A stretch of 42,617 bases of DNA, from positions 1-42,617 of the forward strand of contig ONFG01000009.1 in assembly GCA_900317025.1 (NCBI GenBank), written 5' to 3'. The notes beneath the pieces are model-generated. The model did no database searches. It saw only the letters and a program-made list of their open reading frames with translations, and was not told the origin of the DNA. Shown piece after piece: positions 16,328-25,952 of the stretch (the first letter of the stretch is position 1; the number at the start of each line of letters is the position of its first letter). This stretch comes from an uncultured Eubacteriales bacterium (GTDB lineage Bacteria > Bacillota > Clostridia > Oscillospirales > Acutalibacteraceae). A program made the position numbers and the translations under genes.

Positions 16328-17497
16328 GGCTCATGCGCAGAAGAGTATGCAAAAAATAATTCTATTATGTATGAGCTTATAGCTGGCGAATTCCGTTATA
16401 ATATAAACGGCGAAGGCAGTGCTCGGATCGTTGCATACACGGGCGGTGAACAAAAGATTACGATACCCGACGTCATAAACGGAAGAACCGTTGCGGGTTT
16501 ATCTCTAGATTCGTTTGATGAAAACTGCCCCGAAAGGATCATCGTACCCGCATCGGTAACATCAATCACCGGTGGTTTTAATTGGACGGATATATGGGAA
16601 GAAAACAGAAGAGTATCGACCTTAGCAACACTTTCAGAAATCGTTGTAGACGAAAATAATGAAGCATATACAACAGTGGACGGTATTCTTTACGACAAAG
16701 CTGTTACAAAGCTCATCTATTGCCCTAGGGGAAAGAAAAGCGACAGCGTAGCTATTCCCGATACCGTTACAGAGATAGGCGATCAAGCGTTCTATTGCTG
16801 TTCAATGATCGGAAATGTGACTGTACCGGATTCTGTTACAAAACTGGGTTGGGCTGTTTTCAGCGGCTGCACCTCGTTGGAGACCGTCAGGCTTTCCGAA
16901 AAGCTGGAGGTGATACCGGACAACAGCTTTTCTCAATGCTCCTCGCTCGTTTCGGTGAATATTCCGGCATCCATAAAAACGATTGAAGCGTGGGCTTTTG
17001 ACGGGTGTTATTCCTTGAACAGAATAGATATTCCCAAGGAGGTCACCGATCTGCCCACTTATTCGTATGACGGTGGCGAAACGTGGGAGCAGATGGTTTT
17101 CCCTGTGGACGATGACTTTGTACTCGGTTGCTACTCAAATTCTCACGGCGAACAGTATGCAAAGGATCATAATATAAACTATGTCCTTCTGGACGACGGC
17201 AGCGATTCCGATACGGACAGCGACACAAGCGCCGACATAAAGACCGATACGCCGGATACTCCCGACGATAAGCCGAAAGCCGTATGCGGCGATCTCGACG
17301 ACGACGGGCTGATAACGGCAAACGATGCGCTTGCGATACTGCGCTCAAGCATCGGCATGGAAACGTTTTCACCCGAACAGGATAAGCTCGCCGATATAGA
17401 CGGCGACGGCAGCGTTACCGCAAACGATGCGCTTGCTGTTCTCAGATACAGCGTAGGTATCGACGACGGCATCGTCGGAAAAGAGATAATGATATAA
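16328..17497 (+). pseudogene. C-terminal part of the split LRR protein, with dockerin
   Basis: This is the in-frame continuation after the stop at 16325. The next internal ATG is at 16367 but has no ribosome site, and there is no signal peptide. The content is a GSCAEEYAKNNSI cap, more LRR_5 units, a linker rich in Asp, Ser and Thr, and a type I dockerin with loops GDLDDDGLITANDALAIL and ADIDGDGSVTANDALAVL. The comparable segment in the 11.5-kb dockerin protein (CKGSYAEEYAKAND) is uninterrupted. I interpret one ~980-residue gene broken by a nonsense mutation. Read-through or a sequencing error is the alternative. Confidence 0.75.
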
Positions 17498-17516
17498 AAA
17501 ACTGTATGAATTAAAG

Positions 17517-17559
17517 CGAAGCCTTCACGTACTCTTGAACGGAGCGCGTGAAGGCTTCG
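17517..17559 (+). terminator. Terminator hairpin of the LRR gene
   Basis: A perfect 13-bp stem (CGAAGCCTTCACG / CGTGAAGGCTTCG) has a 17-nt loop. The T run is weak (TCTTG). Confidence 0.65.
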
Positions 17560-17716
17560 TCTTGCCTGCGGCGGTTCAGCTTTGAAAGAGAAAGTAACAT
17601 TACGCATTGACAACGCCCGTTTCAAATGGTAGAATTTTGTATAAGCTTATGGTCGGAAAATAATTGAAAAGGTCAAACATCGGAACATCATCGGACTGTA
17701 TAAACGGAGGTAAACA

Positions 17717-18556
17717 ATGGCGAGCATAGGAGAGCAGATAAAGAAGTACCGTATAAAAAAGGGCTATACTCAGGAAAAGCTTGGCAGCGTGGTCGGAGTT
17801 ACCACGCAGGCCGTTTCAAAATGGGAGCGGGGAGGTGTTCCGGACGCGGAAATACTGCCAGATATAGCCGATGCGCTCGATGTGGACATCAACTCGCTTT
17901 ACGGCAGGGAGGAACGGGACATTCAGGTCCTGTTAACGCAAAGGCTGAGCCGCCTTCCGCAGGACGAGGCTTTTCGCTGCGCCTTCGATATTTGCTGGTC
18001 GGTCTTTTTCGGTCTTGTTGGCGACTCCGATTTTACCGAGGATTTCAGCGAAACGTTTATCGGCCGCTCGGATATCCATAAAGAAAAATCTCAGGACTAC
18101 TATCTGAAGATGATCCGCGACGGCGGCATGGCGCTTGGGCGCTTGTCGGGCGGGTTCAGCCAGTTCTATCTTCTCGCGGAGCGCGATAACGAGAGCGCGT
18201 TTAACGAAGCCGGCAGTATCAAGGCGATCAGAAAGGTCTTCGAGCTGTTCTCGCAGGAGCGTATGCTTAAAACTATCTGCTATCTTTATTCAAAGCCGTG
18301 TATCCCCCTGACCGCGCAGCTTATAAGCCACGGAACGGGCTACGACCTTCACGAGGTGGTGCGCTGCATGGATATCCTTTGCGACTATAAATTGACGGAG
18401 CATATCAAGATCGCCTCCGTTGAGGGCGAGATAGACGCTTACACCATTCGCCGGGAAAGCTGCGCCGTACCGTTGCTCTCCTTTGCCGACGAGATCGCAA
18501 AGGGGAGCCCGTTCCCGGTCTTTAATATGTTTGACAGAGAAAAGCCGCTGATCTAA
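17717..18556 (+). CDS. XRE-family transcriptional regulator with C-terminal sensing region
   Basis: The 279-residue protein has an N-terminal Cro/C1-type helix-turn-helix (residues ~5-62; GYTQEKLGSVVGVTTQAVSKWE contains both helices). The helical C-terminal region of ~200 residues carries no enzyme motif I recognise. The ATG at 17717 has GGAGG 7 nt upstream. It stands alone between the LRR gene and the cysteine peptidase gene and might regulate either (inference). DNA binding is near certain; the ligand is unknown. Confidence 0.85.
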   Translation: MASIGEQIKKYRIKKGYTQEKLGSVVGVTTQAVSKWERGGVPDAEILPDIADALDVDINSLYGREERDIQVLLTQRLSRLPQDEAFRCAFDICWSVFFGLVGDSDFTEDFSETFIGRSDIHKEKSQDYYLKMIRDGGMALGRLSGGFSQFYLLAERDNESAFNEAGSIKAIRKVFELFSQERMLKTICYLYSKPCIPLTAQLISHGTGYDLHEVVRCMDILCDYKLTEHIKIASVEGEIDAYTIRRESCAVPLLSFADEIAKGSPFPVFNMFDREKPLI

Positions 18557-18669
18557 ACCGATAGTTGATTTTTAATCCTAATGGTTGGATATCCCGGTAA
18601 ACGGTTGCTTGATATATGACGTGCAGACGGTTTAAAATATAGGTACACTATATAGAATGGAGCTTGACC

Positions 18670-20460
18670 ATGAAAAAGATCTTATCCGTCATTTTTTCGT
18701 CACTGCTGATCTGCTCCGCTGCTGCCTGCTCACCCGTCAGCGAGCCAGCTGCAAGCAGCGACGCGGCTGCGGGTGAAAGTATGTTGTCGACCGAAAGCAT
18801 ATCTTCCGAAGAGACCGCCGCCGATGACAACGCTCCTTCCGACTCCGAAGAGCCTTCCGTCAATGAAGAGGAGAGCCTGCCGTCAAAGGTCGACCTGAGA
18901 GATTACAACGGGAAGAATTATGTCACACCGGTAAAACGCCAGGCCTTCGGCGATTGCTGGTCGTTCGGAAATATCGCCGCCGCCGAGAGCTCGTATCTTT
19001 ACGTGAACGAACTTGGTGTTCCGGCCGGTGAAAACAATTTCAATGTAAACTTCTCCGAGAGGTATCTCAGTTGGTACGTATACCACAGCATAACGGAGGA
19101 GGACGTAAAAGTCGGCAAGGTGCGCGCGTCTCAGGTGGGCGAGGGCTACGACGTCAGCCAAGCTGAGAGCAAGCATCAGAACGCTGTATTCAACTTAGGC
19201 GTGGCGGGGCTTTCGGGAACTGCCTTCTTTGCGTCCGGCTTCGGCCCCGTTGACGAATCGACCGAGGTAAACGGTGTGTACCCATACGCCTATTCCGACA
19301 AAAATGAAAGAAACGAAATAGACGAGTATTACGAGAATTATTCTCAGAGCGGCGACTGGTCGATACCGCTCAATGCTCTGTACCGCAATCCGCCGATCAG
19401 CGCTCTGCTCAGAAACGGCAGCTTTCTGCCCTCTCCCGCGTCTAAGGACGCCAACGGGAATTACGTTTACAATGAAGATGGCGTCAACGCGATAAGATCC
19501 GAGATCGCCAAGGGGCATGCCGTTTCGGTTGCGGCGCTTGTTTTCGGAAGAATGAATTACGATAACTGGGCGACATATACGACCGCCGATGAGCAGAACC
19601 ACGTTATCACGATCGTCGGGTACGATGATGATTACCCTAAGGAGAATTTCGCGAAGACGAACGACGTCGGAGAGACCGACCCGGACAGTATCCCTCCGAC
19701 GGACGGCGCGTTTATCATCAAGGACAGCAACGGAGAAAACGGCGGATATGACGGCATGGGTTCGTTCTATATCTCCTATCACGATCACACGCTTGCGTTC
19801 CCGATAAGCTTTGAGTTCGACAGGGCGGACTCCGTGAAGTATACCACGCTCAATTACGATCAGTATGACCTTCTGATGATAGGCTGGTGCGCGTCTGCGG
19901 ACTATGACAGCGAGACTAAAATGGCGAATGTGTTCGACGCAGAAGAGGACGAGTACCTTTATCAGCTCACTTACAGAACAAAGGCTCCCGATACATCGGT
20001 ACACTACGAGGTCTACAAAGCCCCGCAGGATGGCAACCCGGACTCCGGAGAGCTTCTTGAGGAAGGCGACAGCGTTCATCGCTTCGGCGGCTCGCACAAG
20101 ATAGATCTCAGGCAGACGTATCGGCTGAGCAAGGGGGAGAAATACTCGGTCGTATTAACGATGACCCGCAAGACCGATGACGGCGCCTCCGTTTACACCG
20201 ACGTGATCCCGTATGCGACCGACCTTCCGGGCGAGATAACGGCGAAGACCGTTGTGAACAAAGGCGAGAGCTTTTTGTACAGCGGCGGCAAATGGCTGGA
20301 TATGACCGAGATGACGGACGAGCTAAAAAAGACCGCCTACGAGCAGAACCTTAGGGAGGCCATGCCCGCCAACTATTACGCTAAGAGCGCCGACAATGTA
20401 GTGATCGACAACTTTCCGATTAAGGCGCTCCTTATCCCAGCAGGCGAATACGCCGAATGA
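18670..20460 (+). CDS. Papain-family (C1) cysteine peptidase, surface lipoprotein-like
   Basis: The 596-residue product has a signal sequence ending in SAAAC (C20), compatible with a lipobox, then an acidic Ser-rich linker to residue ~72. The peptidase domain has the active-site Cys96 in RQAFGDCWSFG (oxyanion Gln91), the His in NHVITIVGYDDD, and the Asn in a KDSNG motif. The usual KNSWG tryptophan is replaced, which may loosen the active site. A long insert separates His and Asn. A C-terminal region (~435-530) resembles the lectin-like domain that follows such peptidases. Its likely role is degrading extracellular protein or processing surface proteins. ATG at 18670 with GGAG upstream is preferred over the TTG six bases earlier. 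Confidence 0.85.
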   Translation: MKKILSVIFSSLLICSAAACSPVSEPAASSDAAAGESMLSTESISSEETAADDNAPSDSEEPSVNEEESLPSKVDLRDYNGKNYVTPVKRQAFGDCWSFGNIAAAESSYLYVNELGVPAGENNFNVNFSERYLSWYVYHSITEEDVKVGKVRASQVGEGYDVSQAESKHQNAVFNLGVAGLSGTAFFASGFGPVDESTEVNGVYPYAYSDKNERNEIDEYYENYSQSGDWSIPLNALYRNPPISALLRNGSFLPSPASKDANGNYVYNEDGVNAIRSEIAKGHAVSVAALVFGRMNYDNWATYTTADEQNHVITIVGYDDDYPKENFAKTNDVGETDPDSIPPTDGAFIIKDSNGENGGYDGMGSFYISYHDHTLAFPISFEFDRADSVKYTTLNYDQYDLLMIGWCASADYDSETKMANVFDAEEDEYLYQLTYRTKAPDTSVHYEVYKAPQDGNPDSGELLEEGDSVHRFGGSHKIDLRQTYRLSKGEKYSVVLTMTRKTDDGASVYTDVIPYATDLPGEITAKTVVNKGESFLYSGGKWLDMTEMTDELKKTAYEQNLREAMPANYYAKSADNVVIDNFPIKALLIPAGEYAE

Positions 20461-20485
20461 CAGGCTGCATTTAACAAGTGACTCT

Positions 20486-20517
20486 GCACCCCTTGGATAA
20501 GGGGTGCTTTTCTTTTG
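20486..20517 (+). terminator. Intrinsic terminator of the peptidase gene
   Basis: A perfect 9-bp stem (GCACCCCTT / AAGGGGTGC) with a 4-nt loop is followed by TTTTCTTTT. Confidence 0.85.
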
Positions 20518-20682
20518 GCATTTGAAGTGCCCTGCAGGGTGCGGCGCGCCGCCGCGCAGCACGCGTATGATTTTAGAGACAGCTCTCGGCGCTTGCCGGC
20601 GCAGCACTTGACATGGAAGGGGAGTATCGGTAAAATTTATTATGTGAATATACCGCAGGGGAAGATAGGAAGGAGTGGTATC

Positions 20683-21384
20683 TTGATAACGGCGATAGTT
20701 TGCGACGACGAGAAGAGAGTACTCGAGGAGATATGCGCAAAGATAAAGGCGGCGTTCGACGGGTGCGGCAGCGAAGCGGAGGTCTGCGCCTTTGACGACC
20801 CGTTCGCGCTCGTTGAGCGATTGAAAAGCAGCGCGCCTCAGGCGCTCTTTCTCGACATAGATATGCCGAGGCTCGGCGGCATGGATATAGCGCAGTATAT
20901 CATTGATAACAACTTAAAAACTCTGCTCGTCTTTGTCACGAGCCACGATGCGCTCGTATACAGCTCGTTTCAGTACCGACCGTTTGCATTTATCCGCAAG
21001 AGCAGGCTTGACGAAGAGATCGTCCCGGTAGTGGAGAGGATGATCGCCGGGCTGCAAAAGGACAGCGAGTTTTTTACTTTCAAAAACAGCGAGGGCGTGT
21101 TTCGCGTGCCGCTTGACGATATCCTCTACTTCGAGTCGGATTCAAATTACATCGACCTTCACTGCAGCGAGCGTGTGTACAGATTCCGCGGTACGATCGC
21201 GTCGCTCGAGGGCGAGCTTGCCGGCAATGGCTTTATCCGAATACACAAGGGCTTTCTTGTAAACGAGCGCCGCGTTTACGCGCTGATGGGGGACGAGCTT
21301 CGGCTCGACAGCGGCGAGCTGCTGCCGGTCGGCAGAACGAACCGCGAGAGCGTGAAAAAAGCGATAATGAGGTACCTGAGATGA
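20683..21384 (+). CDS. LytTR-type response regulator
   Basis: The 233-residue protein has a receiver domain (1-~120; acidic pair D8-D9, phospho-acceptor D58 in FLDIDMP, Ser in VFVTSHD, Lys in FIRKS) and a LytTR DNA-binding domain (~130-230; LYFESDSNYIDLH, FIRIHKGFLVN, GRTNRESVK). It is paired with the GHKL kinase that starts inside its last codon. TTG at 20683 is chosen because AGGAAGGAG lies 7 nt upstream and the family begins right there; in-frame sequence farther upstream is not conserved-looking. The likely target is the downstream ABC exporter operon (inference from adjacency). Confidence 0.88.
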   Translation: MITAIVCDDEKRVLEEICAKIKAAFDGCGSEAEVCAFDDPFALVERLKSSAPQALFLDIDMPRLGGMDIAQYIIDNNLKTLLVFVTSHDALVYSSFQYRPFAFIRKSRLDEEIVPVVERMIAGLQKDSEFFTFKNSEGVFRVPLDDILYFESDSNYIDLHCSERVYRFRGTIASLEGELAGNGFIRIHKGFLVNERRVYALMGDELRLDSGELLPVGRTNRESVKKAIMRYLR

Positions 21385-22109
21385 GCAAATACAAGGAGCT
21401 TTCGGAAAAATACGAGCGCCTCGAGCAGGAGTATACGGCGTGCCTTGCGGAGAACCTCGACTTGAAATACCGCCTCGACGAGCTTTCCGCCGAGCACGAG
21501 CAGAGCCGTATAAGGCAGCAGGACGTCGAGCGCCTTTACGAGAACGCGCGGCGCTTGAAGCACGACATGAGAAACCATATCATGGTGATCGCTTCGCATT
21601 TAAACGCCGGCGAGGTCGACGAGGCGCGCGAGTACCTGTCTGTTGTGCTTGACAACTTAACTCGCGTGTACTCATATATCAAAACGGGCAACTCCGTGAT
21701 GAATTACATCATAAACACGAAGCTTGAATACGCCCAGCAAAATGGTATCGCGTTCAAGGCGGAGATCGAGAACCTCTCGTTTGAAGCGATGGGCAGCGTC
21801 GACTTTTCGGCTGTGCTCGGTAATATGCTCGACAACGCGGTTGAGGCAAGCATGAACGCCCGGGAGAAGTTTATTTACGTTTCGGTGTGCCGAAAGAGGG
21901 GCTACGAAACGATCACGGTCAAAAACAGGATTGACCGCTCCGTCCTCGCCGAAAACCCCGGTCTTTCGACGACAAAGCCCGATAAGGCCGGTCACGGCGT
22001 AGGCATAACGCAGATAAAGTCGATCGCCGAAAAATACGGCGGTATGACCGATATCTACGAGGAAGACGGGCAGTTCTGCATCACCGTGATGATACCGGTT
22101 TTTTCATAA
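21381..22109 (+). CDS. Soluble GHKL-domain sensor histidine kinase
   Basis: The 242-residue protein starts by a 4-nt overlap with the regulator. An N-terminal coiled coil (1-~55) leads into the H box RRLKHDMRNH with phospho-acceptor H61. The GHKL ATPase domain has the N box NMLDNAVEAS (~148-157) and the G motif GHGVGI near 212. Most LytTR partners (AgrC, VirS, BlpH) carry five to seven membrane helices; this one has none. It must sense a cytoplasmic signal or dock on another protein. Confidence 0.85.
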   Translation: MSKYKELSEKYERLEQEYTACLAENLDLKYRLDELSAEHEQSRIRQQDVERLYENARRLKHDMRNHIMVIASHLNAGEVDEAREYLSVVLDNLTRVYSYIKTGNSVMNYIINTKLEYAQQNGIAFKAEIENLSFEAMGSVDFSAVLGNMLDNAVEASMNAREKFIYVSVCRKRGYETITVKNRIDRSVLAENPGLSTTKPDKAGHGVGITQIKSIAEKYGGMTDIYEEDGQFCITVMIPVFS

Positions 22110-22176
22110 AAAAGAGTGCGGAGGAGCTGCGCTCCTGCTGTTTGTCCCGTGATGAGTGCCGTTTATCCCAAATGTA

Positions 22177-22204
22177 TTGTAAATCTCGGAAAATGATGTA
22201 AAAT
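22177..22204 (+). promoter_or_regulatory. Possible promoter of the ABC exporter operon
   Basis: TTGTAA (22177-22182), a 16-nt spacer and TAAAAT (22199-22204) lie 19 nt before the first ATPase start. The match is moderate. Confidence 0.4.
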
Positions 22205-22222
22205 GAAGGCGGTGAGTGAAAA

Positions 22223-23212
22223 ATGATCGTGATGAAGGAGCTTGAGAAGACGTTCCAAAACGGTGTGACAGCCGTAGACGGCGTCTCGCTGCATATCGCA
22301 AAGGGCGAGGCGGTTGGGCTTATCGGCGCAAACGGCGCGGGTAAGACGACGCTTGTCAAGCTTATCTGCGGGCTTTACCGCGAAAGTGGCGGATTCATCA
22401 GAGCGTTCGGAGAGAAGCCGTCCGAAAGGAAGCACACGCGCCCGTATATCGGCATGGTAACAGGATCCCAGATAACCGACAGCTACATTCACGACTTCGG
22501 CAGGGGAGTCTCGTTTTTGTACGACGATATGACGCTCTCACTCAATATGCAGCTTATCGGAAATATTTACAGCCTTCCGAAAAAGCTTTGCAAAGAGCGC
22601 ACCGAAGAGCTTGCAGCGCGGCTGGAGCTTTCCGGCTTTATGCATTACCGCGTCGGGCAGCTCTCTCTCGGGCAGCGAATGAAGGCGGAGATCGCCGCTT
22701 GCCTGCTCTTTTCGCCCGAGCTGCTTATCCTCGATGAGCCGTTTATCGGCGTCGACGTTACGGCAAAGCAAACGATCTGCGATATTCTTCGGAAGCTTGC
22801 AGCCGCAGGCAACACTACCGTTATCCTCACCACGCACGACATGGCGGAGCTTGAAAGGATCTGCCCGCGCGTCGTGCTGCTCGACAAAGGCAGGCTCGTT
22901 TATAACGGCAGTCTCGACCGGCTGAAAAGGTCGCATCTGGGGCTTAGCTCCCTGCACCTTCGCAGCGCCGGTATGCCGCCCGATCCGGGCGACTACCCGA
23001 TCGAGCGATATATCCTCGAAAATCATGAGCTGCGGCTTTATTACGACGCCTCTCACATCGGGTCGAAGGAAATCGCCGGCAGCCTTATAAAGGGCGCGGA
23101 CGTCTCCGATATCCTTATAGAGAAGCCGACCATCGAGCAGATCGTCAAGAAGATCTACAAGGAGGGCAATTATGAGTTCGGAAAACATGATAGAGGTATC
23201 GGGGCTTTGTAA
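22223..23212 (+). CDS. ABC transporter ATPase (first of two)
   Basis: The 329-residue ATPase has Walker A GANGAGKT (K41), signature LSLGQ (147-151), Walker B LLILDEP (E172) and an H-loop in TTHD. A ~100-residue C-terminal extension follows the ATPase core. It is the first gene of an ATPase-ATPase-permease-permease operon of the kind grouped as uncharacterised ABC-2 exporters (COG4586/COG4587/COG3694-like). Its 3' end overlaps the second ATPase start by 41 nt, implying coupled translation and probably a heterodimer of ATPases. Confidence 0.85.
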   Translation: MIVMKELEKTFQNGVTAVDGVSLHIAKGEAVGLIGANGAGKTTLVKLICGLYRESGGFIRAFGEKPSERKHTRPYIGMVTGSQITDSYIHDFGRGVSFLYDDMTLSLNMQLIGNIYSLPKKLCKERTEELAARLELSGFMHYRVGQLSLGQRMKAEIAACLLFSPELLILDEPFIGVDVTAKQTICDILRKLAAAGNTTVILTTHDMAELERICPRVVLLDKGRLVYNGSLDRLKRSHLGLSSLHLRSAGMPPDPGDYPIERYILENHELRLYYDASHIGSKEIAGSLIKGADVSDILIEKPTIEQIVKKIYKEGNYEFGKHDRGIGAL

Positions 23213-24176
23213 GACGTTTAAAATACAAAAACGGGCGCAGGGCTTCATCGGCGCCTTGAAAAACGTCTTTTACCCCGAGCACGAGTTAAAGAAAGCGGTA
23301 AACGACGTAAGCTTCTCGATAAAAGAGGGCGAGATGGTTGGCTTTATCGGCCCGAACGGCGCAGGGAAATCGACGACGGTAAAAATGCTCTCGGGCATTC
23401 TCTGCCCCGACAGCGGGCAGATCACGGTCGCCGGATACACTCCCCACAAGCAGCGCAAGGAGTATGTTGCGAACATCGGCGTGGTTTTCGGGCAGAAGTC
23501 GCAGCTTTCGTGGGACCTTTCACCGCTCGACAGCTACGAGGTCATCAAGCACATCTACAGGATACCCGACAAGCTCTACAAGGAGAACCTCGAGCGCTAC
23601 ACCGAGCTGCTCGGCCTCGGCGGCTTTATTTCGCAGCCCGTTCGTCAGCTTTCGCTCGGTCAGCGAATGAGAGCCGACATCGCGGCGGCGCTGCTTCATT
23701 CGCCGAAGATCGTATTCTTCGACGAGCCGACTATCGGCATCGACGTTGTGGGCAAGGACAAGATCCGAAGCTTCATCAAGACACTCAACAAGACCGACAA
23801 CATAACGATGATCTTCACAACGCACGATATGCAGGACATTGAGCAGACGTGCGAAAGACTCATCATCATCGACGACGGAAAGAAGCTCTACGACGGCAGT
23901 CTCGACAACGTCAGAAAAGGCTACGTTTCAACGAGGATAATCGAGGCGGAGTTTGAAAGGCTGCCCGTGCTCCTTAATATACCGAAGACTGAGGTCGCCG
24001 AGGCGGGCGGCGACCCGCACAAGAGGATTGTCACGTTCAACACCGACGAGATAGCGACAGGCGAGGTGATGGCGGCGCTGATGGACACGCACAACATAAA
24101 GGACATAAGCATAAAGGAACCCGGAATAGACGCTGTGATACGCGATATCTACCTGGGGAAGATCGTGATAGGGTGA
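23172..24176 (+). CDS. ABC transporter ATPase (second of two)
   Basis: The 334-residue ATPase has Walker A GPNGAGKS (K66), signature LSLGQRMRA, Walker B VFFDEP and an H-loop TTHD. The N-terminal FKIQKRAQGFIGALKNVFYP insert before the Walker A is typical of the COG4586-like ATPases that work with ABC2_membrane_6 permeases. GGAGGG lies just before the ATG inside the upstream gene. The substrate is unknown. Confidence 0.88.
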   Translation: MSSENMIEVSGLCKTFKIQKRAQGFIGALKNVFYPEHELKKAVNDVSFSIKEGEMVGFIGPNGAGKSTTVKMLSGILCPDSGQITVAGYTPHKQRKEYVANIGVVFGQKSQLSWDLSPLDSYEVIKHIYRIPDKLYKENLERYTELLGLGGFISQPVRQLSLGQRMRADIAAALLHSPKIVFFDEPTIGIDVVGKDKIRSFIKTLNKTDNITMIFTTHDMQDIEQTCERLIIIDDGKKLYDGSLDNVRKGYVSTRIIEAEFERLPVLLNIPKTEVAEAGGDPHKRIVTFNTDEIATGEVMAALMDTHNIKDISIKEPGIDAVIRDIYLGKIVIG

Positions 24177-24183
24177 GGCGGCT

Positions 24184-24972
24184 ATGAGCAGATATATACA
24201 ATTTGCGGTGATACGCTTCAAAAGCAAGACGGCTTACCGCTTCGACTATTTCCTCGGAATACTCAACACGCTTTTGTCGTTCGTTGTTTACTACAGCATA
24301 TACAAGGCGCTTTACAGCGGTCAGAGCTATATAGACGGCGTTTCGTTCTCTATGGTGACGACTAGCTTTCTGATCTCGCTGGGGCTTGGCTCGGCGTTTC
24401 ACAAAAACGAGATGTTTTTGCAGGACAAGATAAAGCAGGGGACGATCGCAAACGAGCTTTTAAAGCCCGTGAATTTTAAGCTTAGAATGCTCTTTGAAGA
24501 CGCGGGCGAGGGTGCGTTCAACGTCGTGTTCAATTTCCTTCCCACGGCGGTGATCGCAGCATTGTTCGCTCACCTTTCCACTCCGTCGGGTGCTTTAGAT
24601 CTGATTTTGTGCATTGCGAGCGTGATGCTTGGCTACATCGTGCTGTGGCAGATAAGCTTCATCGTGCAGAGCCTTTCGTTCTGGCTGTTCAGCGTATGGG
24701 GGCTTGTAACGATAAAGAACGTACTGATAAACATCTTTGCAGGCGCGTATATCCCGATGTGGTTCATGCCCGAAAGGATCAGAAGTATACTGCACTTTAC
24801 CCCGTTTGATTCGATCTATTTCATGCCCGTGCAGCTTTATCTCGGGCAGCTGAATGAGATGCAGGTTGCTCTCGGCTTTGCAAAGCAGCTTGTCTGGATA
24901 GCGGTGCTTTACGTTATCGGAGAGGTCTGCTGGCGCTGTGGGATCAAGCGACTTGTCGTACAAGGGGGCTGA
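24184..24972 (+). CDS. ABC-2 family permease (first)
   Basis: The 262-residue protein has about six hydrophobic segments, including LGILNTLLSFVVYYSIY near the start, and the MSRYIQFAVIRFKSKTAYR cytoplasmic start typical of ABC2_membrane_6 permeases. It lies 7 nt after the ATPase and is followed at 3 nt by the second permease. It forms half of the membrane channel. Confidence 0.85.
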   Translation: MSRYIQFAVIRFKSKTAYRFDYFLGILNTLLSFVVYYSIYKALYSGQSYIDGVSFSMVTTSFLISLGLGSAFHKNEMFLQDKIKQGTIANELLKPVNFKLRMLFEDAGEGAFNVVFNFLPTAVIAALFAHLSTPSGALDLILCIASVMLGYIVLWQISFIVQSLSFWLFSVWGLVTIKNVLINIFAGAYIPMWFMPERIRSILHFTPFDSIYFMPVQLYLGQLNEMQVALGFAKQLVWIAVLYVIGEVCWRCGIKRLVVQGG

Positions 24973-24975
24973 GCT

Positions 24976-25782
24976 ATGAGAGATATACTTTCACTTTTCT
25001 TCGCCTACGCAAAGTCGGGGCTTAAATCGCGCTTTCAATACAAGGTCGACGCGATAGTTGTTATCTTTGCAGTGTTCCTCAGAGAGGCGGGCGGGATAAT
25101 CGCGATGTACCTGGCGCTTCAGAAATTCGGTACGGTGAACGGCTGGAGCATCGACGAGCTTCTGTTCCTGTTCAGCCTGATATTTATAACCTACGGCATA
25201 TTCATCGTCTTTTTCATGGCGCTGAGAGACTTTCCGGACTGGATAAAGCATGGCGACTTCGACCGCGTTATGGTGCGCCCGAGGGGCGTTCTTACGCAGC
25301 TTGTGCTCTGCGGAGCCGACTGGCTTGCGGCGTTTGGCCACGGTACGCTGGGGCTTCTGCTGCTGCTTGTCTCGGCGAACAGGGTCGGCATCGAGTGGGA
25401 TGTAAAGACCGTACTGTACTACGTTATGTGCGTAGCGGGCGGCGTGCTGATTCAGGGCGCGGTGTTCCTCACTTTCTCGGCGATCACATTTTATGTGCTC
25501 GAGACGGGCAGCCTTAAAGAGATATTCTACTGGAATATGCGCAAGTTCGCGATCTACCCGCTGAGCATATATAACAAGTTTATTCAGGCAATCCTGCTTA
25601 TCGTGGTGCCGTTTGCGTTCGTCAACTATTTCCCGGCGCAGTTTTTCCTTCGCAAGCCGGACATGGCGCAGTACCCCGGGTGGCTCATGTACATAACGCC
25701 GGCGGTCGGCGTTGCGATGTATCTGCTGGCATATGCGTTCTGGCGGTTTAGCCTGCGGTTTTATAAAAGCACGGGTAACTGA
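24976..25782 (+). CDS. ABC-2 family permease (second)
   Basis: The 268-residue protein has six likely membrane helices. The segment DFDRVMVRPRGVLTQL after the second helix is characteristic of this permease family. It is the last gene of the operon and completes a two-ATPase/two-permease exporter. A terminator hairpin shared with the convergent amt gene follows. Confidence 0.85.
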   Translation: MRDILSLFFAYAKSGLKSRFQYKVDAIVVIFAVFLREAGGIIAMYLALQKFGTVNGWSIDELLFLFSLIFITYGIFIVFFMALRDFPDWIKHGDFDRVMVRPRGVLTQLVLCGADWLAAFGHGTLGLLLLLVSANRVGIEWDVKTVLYYVMCVAGGVLIQGAVFLTFSAITFYVLETGSLKEIFYWNMRKFAIYPLSIYNKFIQAILLIVVPFAFVNYFPAQFFLRKPDMAQYPGWLMYITPAVGVAMYLLAYAFWRFSLRFYKSTGN

Positions 25783-25869
25783 TACCGTCTTCTGATTAAA
25801 CCCTTTAATTTGAAATTAGTATGAGAAATATTACTTTTATCTGAACGCAGCGTTTTTTGTGCGTTTGGA

Positions 25870-25904
25870 CAAAGCCCCGACTCCTTTTGAGAGCCGGGGC
25901 TTTG
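25870..25904 (+). terminator. Terminator between convergent exporter and amt genes
   Basis: A perfect 10-bp stem CAAAGCCCCG / CGGGGCTTTG; it can serve both strands. Confidence 0.7.
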
Positions 25905-25952
25905 TCTTCGATTGATCAAGATATGTAAATAAATGAGGAGAAGGCTTAATTA

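Noticed and set aside
19195-20097. 300-aa minus-strand open frame
   Set aside because: It is the antisense of the cysteine peptidase gene and shows low-complexity V/R-rich content.
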